Assembly: GCA_036674765.1 (NCBI GenBank)
Contig: JARVKI010000046.1
Span: 62,001-126,000 of the forward strand
DNA from: Seiridium cupressi
Taxonomy: Eukaryota; Ascomycota; Sordariomycetes; Amphisphaeriales; Sporocadaceae
Reading direction: 5' to 3'
Length of the DNA stretch: 64,000 bases
Shown: in pieces, positions 1-10,988 of the stretch
How the letters are laid out: every line of letters starts with the position of its first letter
How positions within the stretch are numbered: the first letter of the stretch is position 1
Notes under the pieces: model-generated
What the model was told of the DNA's origin: nothing
Seen by the model: the letters and a program-made list of their open reading frames with translations, nothing else
Databases searched by the model: none
Made by a program: the position numbers and the translations under genes

Positions 1-830
1 AGGATCCACTTCCGCTGAAGTCCAGATCAGGGCGTCGTTGGCTGTCTCATAAATCCAAGAGGATAGGCCGATGGTCCTCCGCGTAGTGGGTTTTATATGG
101 ATAATCATATGCACTGTTGTCGATCTACCTACTCGATATGGGGAAAAGTAAACAGGAGCGAGGTGCAAAACTCTTCGGCAAGGGATCTGCCTCATTATGG
201 CTAACATAATAGATAATGCACCTGAGGTCTTCTTGAAATATATGGCCTTTTTGACATGCTATCAAATAACGCCTCTCGGGTGGCATGTCACATTGAGCCG
301 CCCATCAAGTATTGCTACAATATAGCCTCCACGCTGCACTGGGCGATGCGGCGCGCGGCACACTTGTACAGCGGGTGGCTTCAAACCAATGAGACCAAGA
401 CATTCCTAATTCAATAAACCACTCTGACCTTTCGAGTCAGGGATGGTTCACTGATTCGACAATGGTATTTTCCTATCAGTGGAGCAACCGACTTTCCGCT
501 GTCTGCATTTCGGAATGGCCCGGATTCCGCCTAGTTAGTCGCTTCGGAAAGCGATCACGAGATTGTCACCGATACTAGTCTCCTCAGGTGACATAGCAGT
601 CAGTGCTATACGTTATATGTGTTAGCATATGGTTCGCTAGAAGCTGTAGACTAGATGCTACCGTTTGCTCCTGCTCAACCGGAGAATACTGATTTGAAAT
701 GCCAACCATGCTTATGCGCGCTAACCCGTCCTTTATACGCGGTGCAGCTCGTATGGTAATGCCGTCTGCTGTGCAAAGTAGAGTAATCCCACGAAGCACG
801 CAGATAGCTTCACATTTCCATCCAGTCAGA
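1..830. other. Intergenic, no gene recognised
   Basis: No reading frame here resembles a known protein and I see no RNA gene. The last part is the promoter and leader of the RidA gene that starts at 831. Confidence 0.5.
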
Positions 831-1450
831 ATGCAATCTACGATTCAAACCATATTCACAGAGAAGAGCTATGCGCGTAAGTCTACTGGCCTGCTAACCG
901 TAGTTTTCTTTTCAAAATGTGCTGACCATTTCCTTTGCCACAGCCATTGGCCACTACGTACGTTTTTCAGCCAGAATATTGCCATCAGACGGATCTCGTC
1001 CCCTAACGTTAATTTCATTCTAGTCGCAGGCCTTTGCAGCGAACGGACAAGTCTGGGTAGCAGGACAAGTCGCTGCAGATAGTGAAGGTAACCTGGTCAA
1101 GGGCTCCGTGGCAGAACAGGCCCATCAAATCTGCAAAAATACGAGCGAGATTCTCAAGGCAGCAAATTCGAGTCTGGAGAAGGTGGTTAAAGTTACCGTG
1201 AGAAATGATCCCTCAATTGCATTCCGTCCACTCAAATCTCAGCCCCATCAGTCGTCGGGCAATCCTCATGCCGCATATACTAATTCGAAGACTGCGCGGA
1301 TAGGTATATGTGATCGATTTCTCGACCCTTCCCGAGTTCAATAAAGTCTACAATGAATACTTCCCGCAAAAGCCCCCAAGAACTTCGATGGAGGTGTCAA
1401 AGCTGCCGCTTGATGTTCAGGTAGAAGTAGATATCATTGCTGTTATCTAA
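831..1450 (+). CDS. RidA/YjgF/YER057c family imine deaminase (4 exons)
   Basis: Exons 831-876, 944-957, 1024-1197 and 1304-1450 join in frame into a protein of 126 residues, the usual RidA length. The 14-nt second exon supplies the PIGHY motif typical of the family N-terminus. Exon 3 gives NGQVWVAGQV followed by a helix around EQAHQICKN, and exon 4 gives YNEYFP and PPRTSMEV, which contains the Arg that in RidA enzymes contacts the substrate carboxylate. All introns are GT-AG (67, 66 and 106 nt). RidA proteins hydrolyse reactive 2-aminoacrylate and other enamines/imines to keto acids. Its neighbour at 2443 is a D-amino-acid oxidase, an imine producer, so a joint role is plausible (inference). 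No targeting signal is obvious. Confidence 0.88.
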
Positions 1451-2442
1451 ATATATAAAGAATATCCTGTTCACGATATGAAGTTTGGATGTCATAGAGA
1501 GTACGCCAGATCCATTTTTGTCCTTCATGCCACCTCGACTAGTGCTTAGGGCACTATAACAACCTCGCCGATGATATCATATTGCTGCATATCCGGTAAT
1601 GCGTTTGAACCATGGGATGGGCCTTTACCTGCTGTGTTAATTTGGTCCGAGTATGGATGCACACTATTCCAAAGAGTCGAGCCTACCTCGAGAGCAAGGA
1701 TGTTGGTCTCAGGAACAGAAGTCGATCAAACTTCTTTAGGTTCGGTATCGCTACAATTGAATCAATATAGGGTAGACCCCTCTTTGAGCTTTATATTATA
1801 TGTAGGTCTCTATGACGAATGTCTGAATCCGGAAGCCGCTGCGAGCCGATTATGGCCCTCACAGCCCCGTTATCGGCTTGTATACCAAGCGCCGTATCTT
1901 GCTAGCGTGCGTATAGGACCGCTGCTATGAAAGATCCGGTGGTATGTGAGGGATAAATACGAAGTTGTTTTTATCTTGCAATGCTGAATCAAAACTATAT
2001 TCAAGAGTTCATGGTCGTCCTAAATGAAACTTTACCGACAAGCCGAGAAAGTATTGTGTAGTAATTATGGATAGCTGGACTGCATGCTTGAGGATTCCCC
2101 ATCTTGGTCCACATTGAGGCGATATCGGACGATCGAAATGGTTATCCAAGTGGCACATGGTACGAGTATTGTCTTGAAGGCCTCCGAGTCATGCAGACGA
2201 GGCTGCATGTTGATCGGCACCGCAAACCGCCTTGGACGTCATCTCCCTCCCCTAAGCCGCAGCTATCCATATTACTTTAGCTTTGTACGTCCTGCAACAT
2301 GATAGCACAGATACATATATGCTAGGACAGTGTCAAACACTGTTATAGCTAATTTGATGATCTTGCTCGAGAGTCACGCCACTTTTAAATAACATCTTCA
2401 CTTTCGTCTTACTGCTTTTCTGAATCCCCACCACAGATAACA
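1451..2442. other. Intergenic, promoter side of the D-amino-acid oxidase
   Basis: About 1 kb without a recognisable gene. A forward frame of 119 codons at 1571-1930 has no recognisable motifs. A TTTAAATA box near 2384 and a pyrimidine-rich stretch lie before the start codon at 2443. Confidence 0.45.
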
Positions 2443-3608
2443 ATGAACGACGCGAAGACCGTCGGAGTATTAGGTGCAGGGGTTGTAGGACTTGCTTGTG
2501 CCTTGAGTCTCACTGATGCTGGCTATAGGGCAGTAATTGTGGCTAGAGATTTCCCTGGTGACTACTCCCACGACTGGGCGAGTCCGTGGTAGGTTACTGC
2601 CTGTCCCTGGACGTCTTTTTCGAGTGATGTTAGGACTGTTGTTGTATTCCAGCATTTGGCGAGCGCCTGACTGAGAACGCACAGGGCAGGTGCATTGCTC
2701 GCTCCTCATCCTAGTGGGGACCACGAGATGCAGAAAAAGTCGCTAGACTTCTACAAGAGTCAAATGCACGTAGAGCAGAATGGGATCTGTGTAAGCATTC
2801 CTCCCTAGCTGAGCCTTTCTACAGGGAGTTAGTCTTAGGCTGACGGATATAGGAACTAAAAATCACTGAGTATTACGATGACCGCAACACTAATGAAAGT
2901 ATATGGTATAAATATTTATTCCCGGATTTCAGGTGGCTTCCGAGGTCCTCTTTACCACCACATGCAAAAATTGGCTTCACGTATACTGGTATGGCCGTTG
3001 ACCCAGCGAACCTCCTTCCTTGGATGGTGAAAAAATTAAAGCAACGCGACGTGCAATTCAAGCGGTACTCGGTAGAATCGATAGACATGGTCCGCACATT
3101 GACTGGCGCGGACTTGGTCGTCAACGCTTCAGGTCTTGGAGCTGGCGAGTTGTCTGGCGATAGCGCAGTCGAACCGATCCGCGGGCAGACCATGTTCGTA
3201 AGCATCCCGCATGAACGGTCGTTCCTTTGCGACCAGGCATTCTTGTTCCAGGGATCGGAGTATTCATACGCGATTCCGCGGCGCTCTAGTGGAGGCATAG
3301 TTCTTGGTGGCGTTTCGCAGCACGGTTCTGTGGATTGCAAGATACAGGCTGGCCTCCGCGATGACATCAAACGGCGCGTGAACGCAATCTCTGATGACGC
3401 TTTCGGGTGGCTGGATGTGAGCCCCGGGAACGTCGCAATCAAGGACATTGTTGGCTTCCGGCCGGGAAGAAAAGGCGGGATCCGGGTGGAAAGGGTGCGA
3501 AATACAGTTCATGCATATGGTGCCGGAGGGCTGGGTTATGTCTATGCATTTGGGATGGCCGCGCGCGTGAGGGATCTTGTTGAAAAGCATCGTAGTTCTA
3601 AACCATAA
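2443..3608 (+). CDS. D-amino-acid oxidase (FAD dependent, 3 exons)
   Basis: Exons 2443-2588, 2685-2790 and 2853-3608 give about 335 residues, close to the usual DAAO length. The N-terminus carries the Rossmann FAD motif GAGVVGLACA. It is followed by the DAAO hallmark HDWASPWAGA, which is completed across the first splice, and by a C-terminal block with GFRPGRKGGIRVE and YGAGGLGY, where the substrate-binding Arg and the FAD-contacting glycines of the family lie. The enzyme oxidises D-amino acids to imino acids with H2O2, normally in peroxisomes. The protein ends in SKP rather than SKL, so a classical PTS1 is not certain. It lies downstream of a RidA gene and converges on a P5C reductase. Confidence 0.9.
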
Positions 3609-3894
3609 GGTTTGAGTACAAAGGAATGGGGATGAAGCTGTAGCCAAAAGCTTTCACAAACCAGAGCTTGCGACTGACATGGTTAAATTCTGCAATACTA
3701 ATTGCGTCATATTGTGTCTTGAGATGCTGCCTAATAGTATGACTACGAAGTCTCAAGGATTTATCTTCAAGACAAACACAGATTTGCAAGTCGAAGGCAT
3801 GCAATCAGGAGTGACTTGTCGTAATCAAGTACCAGACGCCCTGAGATATACTATCTGCGTCATTAGCACCCTGCTCAAAGAACTGGTATACATT

Positions 3895-4836
3895 CTATTT
3901 GCTGTCTAGCTTATCCAGCAATTGAACACCATCGATGAGAGCCTGCGCGAATGCCCCACGAGTACCAGCCTTCTCGATGGAAAGCAACGTCACGATTGTG
4001 CACCCGCGTGGTGAAGATATACTCTCCCTTAAGACAGCTGGATGCGTTCCTTGTTCCAGCATTGCAACAAGGCTTTTCAAGCTCTGGACTGCCAAGTCCG
4101 TGGCTTCATGTCGTCTTAGTCCTTGGTGGACAGCGCCATCTAGAATGCCATCTAACGGCACCGATAACGCAGCTAGGCAAGATGTCGTAACCATTGTGCC
4201 GGCATTCATCAGGTCCGAGCGTAGCACCTTGATGGTACCGACCATATTCCAAAACCAAAACACAAATTCTTCCTCCTGACGTGGTAGCGGCGGGTTCGGC
4301 TCTTCCATCAGCGTCATCGATTCACGGTAGCGAACGGCGACGTTGGGTATTGTTTTGACAAGCCACGGCCCTTCACTGAGAGAGGCGTCACTGTCTTTTT
4401 GGATGTAAGATCTCAGCTCATCAAGTTTACCACCAGCCAGCAGACTGATGATCAACTTGCCCGCGACAGCTTCCCGGACGCCGGCCTCCTGCAATACTCC
4501 TTTTGCGAAGTATGGTTTGATGCCAAGAACTATCACATCAGCAAGTGACATGGCACGAACATTTGAAGCGTACAGCACTTCGACGTGGGGGCGGTGCCGG
4601 CTCATTTGTTGCTCTAGTCTGTCGGCCGATGCCTTGGTGTTGGTGCAAGCTATGAAGCGCGGCGTCCATTTGGGCGGTTGTGCCGAAGAAGTTCCACTAT
4701 ACAGAGTATCAAGAATCCCTTCCAGAATGGCGCTCCCCATATTGCCTTATAGTCGTAAGAATTGGGTCCCTGGTGGAGAGGCAGGTGTGGACTTACCGCA
4801 GCCAATAAAGGCTACCGTCAGATTTTGCTCCTTCAT
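3895..4836 (-). CDS. Pyrroline-5-carboxylate reductase (2 exons)
   Basis: Exons 4797-4836 and 3895-4745 (minus strand) join to a protein of about 296 residues. The 13-codon first exon supplies the beta strand VAFIGCG, and the splice completes the NAD(P) motif GCGNMGSAILEG. Further family marks are VLGIKPY, a central KTIPNVAVRYRES block and, near the C-terminus, the P5CR signature SPRGCTIVTLLSIEKAG. P5CR reduces pyrroline-5-carboxylate to L-proline with NAD(P)H; some members also reduce pyrroline-2-carboxylate, the product of D-proline oxidation. Its stop lies 286 bp from that of the D-amino-acid oxidase in convergent orientation. An upstream ATG replaces the internal Met at 4740, because only the spliced form has the complete nucleotide-binding loop. 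Confidence 0.93.
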
Positions 4837-5671
4837 TCTCAGCTTGGTATTTCCGCACAGAGATGGGCTTGGTCAAAATTTCCTGCTCTCTGGTAGACTT
4901 GAGGGCGTAGTTGATAATGTCATCAACTCTCACTTTGTAGGATAAAACACCGAGTATTGGGCCTTGTCGTCGGGAGAGGGACCCGTGCTTACAATGTAGT
5001 TGCCATATGTAGTTAATGTCTCCACCGAAGGCGGGTAAAGCGTTCCGGGCTGATAGTACAGCCAAAGCTGTCCGTAATACTGGACTAGTTTACCGCGAGA
5101 ACATCGGCGGTGAATCTACATCTTGTTCACCCAATCCGCCCCAGACGCCTATAGCAGATAGGACAGTGACATTGATGCATGGTGGTATAGCACCTGCGAC
5201 GATTTCAAGACCATAGTCCTTCTGCCAAGGTTGGACGCTAGGGTTCAGATGGGCGTTGGTAAAGGCGCCGTCGAAGAGGCTAACACTACGCGCCTGTAGA
5301 ATACAAGTTTTTACGCTCAATCTACGCTTTATATATACGTAGAATTGAGACGATATAGCCGTATAGATCTGAAAGGACAATAGTTGGAGGTATCGTTGCA
5401 TTTGTTATTGATCTTTCCGATGATGGCAGGAAGGTAAACATTGGTAATAATCAAAAGCCCCGTAGTTATTTCAGTTTTATTGTTGATTATACGTAAACTG
5501 AACCCTTCGACTCCCTTTTCCTGCGTACCATCGGCAGTTGCTTTAATGGCGTACTTGCTGGTCCTACTACAGTGTTGTGGGTGATAAAAAAAATCAGTAC
5601 TGGGGCATGCATGTACTTGCGGGGCATTTGGTTAATTGCAGCGATTTCTGGCGCGCGGTTTTACTCCAAAA
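4837..5671. other. Intergenic or decayed coding sequence, unidentified
   Basis: Minus-strand frames at 5090-5401 and 4793-5065 are open, but I could not link them by credible splice sites to any known family. The second frame overlaps the first exon of the P5C reductase in another phase. I see no firm feature here. Confidence 0.3.
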
Positions 5672-7510
5672 TCAGATGTCCTCAAGCTGTATCCTTTCTT
5701 TGCCTGCAGCAGACCATTGCCTTCGGTTGGCCATGGCGGACTCCAGGGCGAACCTGGCGTGGCTGGCGTTGGGAAATGCGTTACGGGACGCCAGGTTACC
5801 GTGGACTGAAGTTTCGCTTATGTCTTCCAAGTATCTTCGCATCATGGCGCTTTCCATCTTGGGCATCCTGCTGTGGGATTCTATATGGCCATCATCACCA
5901 CTAAAAGAAACAACCTCGTTAGTTTGGTAGCATCGTGGGAGTGACTTGAGGGCTATTGACTGTAGGTGGCTAACAATATGATCAAGTAAATCATTAGAGG
6001 GCATGTCGTTGTGCTTGCCGTAATCTTTATGGCAAAGCGGGCAGATCTCGAACAGGGGACCCAAAGCACAGCTGCTCTTTTCTGAAAGTAACTCAAGCTG
6101 TGCCTCAGTGTAAGCTTTTCCGTGAAAGTTCTTTTTGTAAGCCGCAAGCTCTTCCAAGTCAGAGAAAGACTCAATAGCATGATTCTTGGCTTTGCAGTAC
6201 CAACGTTGAGTATGTCTGAGTTGAGTTAGCCATCGCTCAAATCCGTGAATTGTATGACTCAAGCAAAATTTTAAGCACTGACGATATATCGCACCAAGGG
6301 TAATACGCGAAATCAAGCAATAGAGCTAAGGAATTGACATTGAGGGATGAGTAACTTCCGCATATGTTGTAACCAGTCTCTGTTGTGGTTATACAGGACT
6401 TCTGGTTCATCGCAGGGGTCGAATAGGCAAACCAATGCATCCAGATCGCCTAAATGTGCTTCCTGAGCCAATTGTTAGTAAATCCAACTAATAATGGGCA
6501 ATGCTCACGAACCGCCATTTCGTTTCGTCACTGAGTTCAGAACCTGAGAAAGCGTAAAGGCAGTACGGACAGGTCACCTCCCCTGAGCCAGGCGTTTGGC
6601 CAAGTGCAGGGGCTGGCGGGAAAACTAAACCCTCAGCAGAGCTTAGATCAAGGGGTCCCCTACTTGAATCATCTGATGGGGCCGAAGCATTTTCATCAAC
6701 CCAGCGAGCCAGGGTTAACTTCCTCGATAACAGCTGTCGACGTGATTTCACTGTACCTCTTTTTTCTCGGGACTGTGGCGGACTTATGAGTTTGGGCGAT
6801 ATAAGCGGCTTCCACAAAGGTTTCGGGGGTTCAATGGGAGCGATCGCATAGCGATCACATTGATACAAGATTCTCTTCCGTCGCAGGACCATCGTGGCTG
6901 CTAGCCTGTTGCGTATCGCTTCAGTGCTCTTTGGGAAGCAATCCTGGAGATGATGCGCGAACGTTTCTTTCAGCACACCTTCCAGGTCGTTACCTTCCTC
7001 ATCGTGGAGGGAGACAGCAGCGTTGCTATTTTGTATTTCCCTGCTGGCTTTGCGAATTATGTTCGCAAGCTAATGTAACAATCCGACTTGTGTATTCATG
7101 TCGCCAGTAATATGTTTGAATTCTACATCCTCCGGGGTTGTGTAGTGCACAACGGTGAGATTGTGCGGAGTTATCAGCTGCCGCACAAATTCTTGGTCTG
7201 TGCAAGTAGATAAATTTAAGAGCTTGGAGGGCATAAGAAGCAATCTACCAGCTTCCTCTCCCTGCCTTGAACATGATGGATGTGTGAGTGTCAAAGCTTA
7301 CATTGGCAAATTCGGCCTTCCAACACCTCCAATATGCCTATAATTTAAGCGCTGGACATCTGGGGCTTCGCGTAGGCGGTGATCTATGCATAATTTCCCA
7401 GGTTCAAACACGGCCATGTTCGAAGTCCAAATGGAGAACCGCGCCATTTGGTCCTCAAGATCCGGCGCGACTATGCAGCAGGTGTAACTAACCAATTTGG
7501 GAATGGCAGC
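5672..7510 (-). pseudogene. Fungal C2H2-type protein of the STAND-associated family, damaged
   Basis: Minus-strand pieces match, in order, the conserved N-terminal region of a large Pezizomycotina family. First comes DLEDQMARFSIWTSNMAVF with DHRLREAPDV (about 7490-7345), then ETFAHHLQDCFP with RLAATMVLRRKRILY (about 6970-6860). Zinc-finger-like units follow: CPYCLYAFSGSEL (about 6570), LVCLFDPCDEPEVLY (about 6450-6400) and ICPLCHKDYGKH with HIVSHLQSIALKSLP (about 6050-5950). Several GT-AG introns separate them, e.g. the one starting GTAAGC near 7305, but not all boundaries can be set. Near 7345 the reading frame must shift by one base in an AAA run to reach the expected IIGILEVLEGRICQ. The usual N-terminal exon is missing where the AT-rich island begins. 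Function is unknown; relatives are linked to heterokaryon-incompatibility or NLR-like genes. Confidence 0.6.
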
Positions 7511-7539
7511 TTTACCAGGGCTCTTAAATACTTACAACT

Positions 7540-8600
7540 AAGCTTAGGTATTTTAAACACGGCGGCGAAACTGTCGGTTACCGTAAATAAGGTCGAGTTA
7601 ATATAATAGATTTTAATATTGCAAAATGCGTTTTATTAATAATTTTTAATTAAAACTTTATAATTATTTTATAATTTTATATATAATAGTTTTAAAAGCT
7701 TTTATTTTATAATATAAATAAAGTTATCGTTAATATTACCGGTATTATTAATTAAAACTAGTTTAAATAATTAAAAAAGTATTAAAAGTATTAAAAGTAT
7801 TAAAAGTATTAAAAGTATTAAAAGTATTAAAAGTATTAAAAGTATTAAAAGTATTAAAGGTAATAAAGGTAATAAAGGTAATAAAGGTATTACAAGTATT
7901 AAAAGTATTAAAGGTATTAAAGGTATTAAAAGTATTAAAGGTATTAAAGGTATTAAAGGTATTAAAGGTATAATAAACTGTTACGGTCCTATATGCTGGT
8001 GATTTGGTATATTGTTGTTGCACGAAGAAGAAAGGAGGAAACTAAGTTTTAGGCTAGTGTGACGGCTTTTTGTAGGCGCCGTGCCGCTAGCGTCTTAGTG
8101 GCGTTTTGGTGCCGTGACATAACCCTTAAGTATTAGTTATTTTATAAACGTACAGCTATTTTCGCTTATTTTTGATAGCCTAGCCGGTAATTTAATTGGG
8201 TTAGTTACACCTGCTGCTTAGTGAAATACACCTGCTGCATAGTCGTGCCGCACTCAGTCATATCAACACAACCCCAAATGGCAATAACCACAGTGCGGTT
8301 CCAGCGCTACTTATAAATGCGGTTGGTTTCGCAGCTGGCACGTTAGCGCTGCCAGGCTGTATGTACGATCAACTTTAGAAGGTACTTGTCAGGCGTGACA
8401 CTCGCAAGTTGGCTCCAAATTTAATTATTCATACTATATACATATAGAATACTATACAAAAAAGTTTTATTAACTTCTTGGACTGTAAATCCCCGCGTTT
8501 ATTGAGTATGCCATTTAGTTAATTTTATTTTATACTTGTGCTTCGTTTGGAAAAGCCGTAACGGTGTGCGTGGACAAAGGAGATGCATATACTTTGTTTA
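7540..8600. other. AT-rich, probably RIP-affected island
   Basis: Base composition drops sharply to A/T-dominated sequence with long TTAATA and TTTATAATT stretches and no credible gene. It begins exactly where the damaged C2H2 gene loses its 5' end and contains a 9-bp minisatellite. This is typical of repeat-induced point mutation (RIP) in ascomycete repeats, though the source element cannot be recognised. Confidence 0.6.
7781..7969. repeat. 9-bp minisatellite, 21 tandem copies
   Basis: Twenty-one head-to-tail copies of a 9-mer with consensus ATTAAAAGT. The first eight copies are identical. Later copies carry ATTAAAGGT, three successive AATAAAGGT and one ATTACAAGT, so variants are clustered as expected from local duplication or slippage. 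On the minus strand the array reads as an open (Asn-Thr-Phe)n frame, which is a by-product of the 9-bp period. Confidence 0.95.
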
Positions 8601-9009
8601 GAGGTCTAACACATCGCATGTGCGGCTTCTGAGCATATAAAGTGCCTTGAAGTCCTGAGTGGGGTAGACAACATCGAGTGATAGAATTTTAGGGCGCGCC
8701 TTGGTTGACAGATTGGCAGATTGACTGAGTCGAGTCTCGCCGACCAGGGTACACACTGCACCTGGCTCTGAACCGATCTCGGACAACTCCGTCATCCTTG
8801 ATCCGTTGCTGACAGCGATTAACACAAACAGGAACATTTAGTTTCTCGAATGATAACTCGAAAGCGAGTATAGTCCGCACCCAGTTTCGTCCCTTCGCAC
8901 CAACCTGATCCTATTGAATCGATATGTAGGCAATCCTTGCGCGCCCCTCCTCCGACTACCCTGAAAGAGCACAATTGTGATTGCCTACATATGTACTGTG
9001 CAGGCGAAT

Positions 9010-9954
9010 ATGGTATCTCGGCATGGATGGAAAGTTCAACTAATCCCTTGGGATCATACCTCGGAGGAACAGATCACCAGACTACTCGACCAGCGAGTGG
9101 CATGTGGCTGGAGAGCAGACGAGGTTCCATCGTATATAGAGTCGGCAAAAAAAGGCGGGAGAATATTCTACTGGGTCGTAAGTATTTGAGCGATCGATCG
9201 GCGAACCCGAGATATGACGGATTTGTGCAGCAATTCTAGTCTGCTCGTAATGAATCACTTGGACTGATTATATCCTAGACTCTCGCCGACGAATTACCAG
9301 ATCGCCACAGCTTGTTAGAAACTCATGCCAAACAATATCCCAAGGTATCCGAAGAATTTCTGTTGGAAACAACGTTTATTGACGACGCTCCAGGAAGCCA
9401 CCCCAATAAAAGATACTGCCCAAGAAGTGCGACTACTTCCTCGTCAACCAAGTAGGAAGTCATTCATACCTATCGGTCATCTCGCCTTGGAGACACATGC
9501 GGCCGAAGAGGACACCAAGCTAGGGCTGCCATCTGAAGGGGCTGTCTGGATACACCAGCTCTATATATCCTATGCACTGCAGCGTGGAGGTTTTGGCGCA
9601 GGCGCTATGGATCTGATAGAAGCGGTTGCAGCCGAGAAGCCCTGGAATGCGACGATGGTTGTACTAGACACTATCCAGGAGGAGATGCAGTTGAGTTCGG
9701 ATGGCATCAAACACATGTACGTCGACAGAGGTGTCCCAGTCCCCAAAGTAGGTGAGCTAAATGCACTCCCCGCAAATCTCGGAAATTATCAGATGATGAA
9801 CTGTGAGAACCAGGTGTCCACGCAAGGATGGTATGCGCGAAGAGGATATGAGGTGTTTCTTCGGGCGAAGCAGGGATACGTATGGAATTACGGATCGGGT
9901 ACCATTGCTTTCGACATCGCGTACATGAGGAAATTAGTGGCTAGGGTCAGATGA
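9010..9954 (+). pseudogene. GNAT family [18 protein letters not shown], with an apparent frameshift
   Basis: Exon 1 (9010-9177) encodes a start MVSRHGWKVQLIPW typical of a fungal GNAT family. A GTAAGT...CTAG intron (9178-9278) leads to TLADELPDRHSLLETHAK. From 9442 the next frame carries the [17 protein letters not shown] core: FIPIGHLALETHAAEED, then WIHQLYISYALQRGGFG (the acetyl-CoA binding turn), MVVLDTI, and the C-terminal STQGWYARRGYEVF. Between these parts the frame changes by one base, and no intron of normal size can bridge it. An A-run near 9408 is the likely site, since one A fewer restores continuity. It is either a pseudogene or a sequencing error. The substrate is unknown. Confidence 0.6.
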
Positions 9955-10952
9955 TACTCGCTCCGAAGTATAAAGTGGCGGTGGGTGATAGGACACGAAA
10001 GCTCGGCAGTGACAGGCGGAAGTTGTTATGGTATAAAAGGGTGCGGGGGAATATGACAGGTATGATATTATTCAGATCCAGGAGAGCTTCCAATAGTCGC
10101 ACTTTTTGCAAAGTATCATATACAATTGACTACCTGGCGAAGGGCTCGAGTGTATTTACAGCTGCGGCGCTTCCAAGGTCCCTGGGCATCAACGAGGAAG
10201 CAAGCAGTCAAAAATGGCGTCCCGACGGGCAAGGTACGATTCTGACACTAGCCAATGGAGTAAACGGCGCACCGACAGAGACGTGGCTCTCCTATAATGA
10301 ACCATACGGAAGCAATGCCTGCGCAGTTGAGATATTGCAGGTAGGGGTCCGACCTAACGGTCGCTAGTCGCGGAACTCTCAGCTCTGATTCGAGCAATTG
10401 GCGTCTTCTCAAAGGATCCCCAGTTGTATAGCCGCGCCATAAGACCCCATTGGCTGGTATAATGGCATGTATATGCAGGACAGCTCACCGGGCATGCATT
10501 CAGCAAGTCCAAAGATGAGGCGACGAGTGTCGTGGGAGGATTCGGCGCGGCATGGGGAATTGGGCAGAGCAATTGGCCCATGCGTTTCGTCACATGACAG
10601 CGCGCGTCCACTTCGAGGCTTCAGAGCCGGACAAGCTCTTGCCAGTCACGCTGCCAATTCTCACCACCTCATTAATTGGGTGGTTCGTGGATGCAACCCA
10701 GCTAATTCACCAGCGGTATCATTGCGACCCAATGCCCATCCTCGTCATTGGGCAGTATGACAGCATGATACATAATCCGGCTGTGTCTTTCATCCACCCG
10801 TTTTGACCGGCTTTCGCAATTGAAACACGTCGGACCTCAGCACGCGTCTTCGTCCAAGTCAGGACTCGCATCAAAATAAACAAAGACTCAGACACAGACG
10901 GGGCTTTTCAATGCGCTTCTGGAAGTGACGCCAGCAAAGCAGCTGCCATTCA
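9955..10952. other. Intergenic, no gene recognised
   Basis: About 1 kb between the [17 protein letters not shown] remnant and ECM11. Open frames are short and overlap on both strands without family motifs. The last 150 bp are the probable ECM11 promoter and leader. Confidence 0.45.
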
Positions 10953-10988
10953 ATGGCGCCCCAATTTTTGCACAACTCCAGATCCAAA

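Noticed and set aside
4793..5401. Minus-strand frames upstream of the P5C reductase
   Set aside because: They have no recognisable motif and one overlaps a coding exon in another phase; kept only as an unidentified region.
7763..8023. Minus-strand open frame coding (Asn-Thr-Phe) repeats
   Set aside because: It is an artefact of the 9-bp minisatellite, whose period is a multiple of three; there is no gene context.
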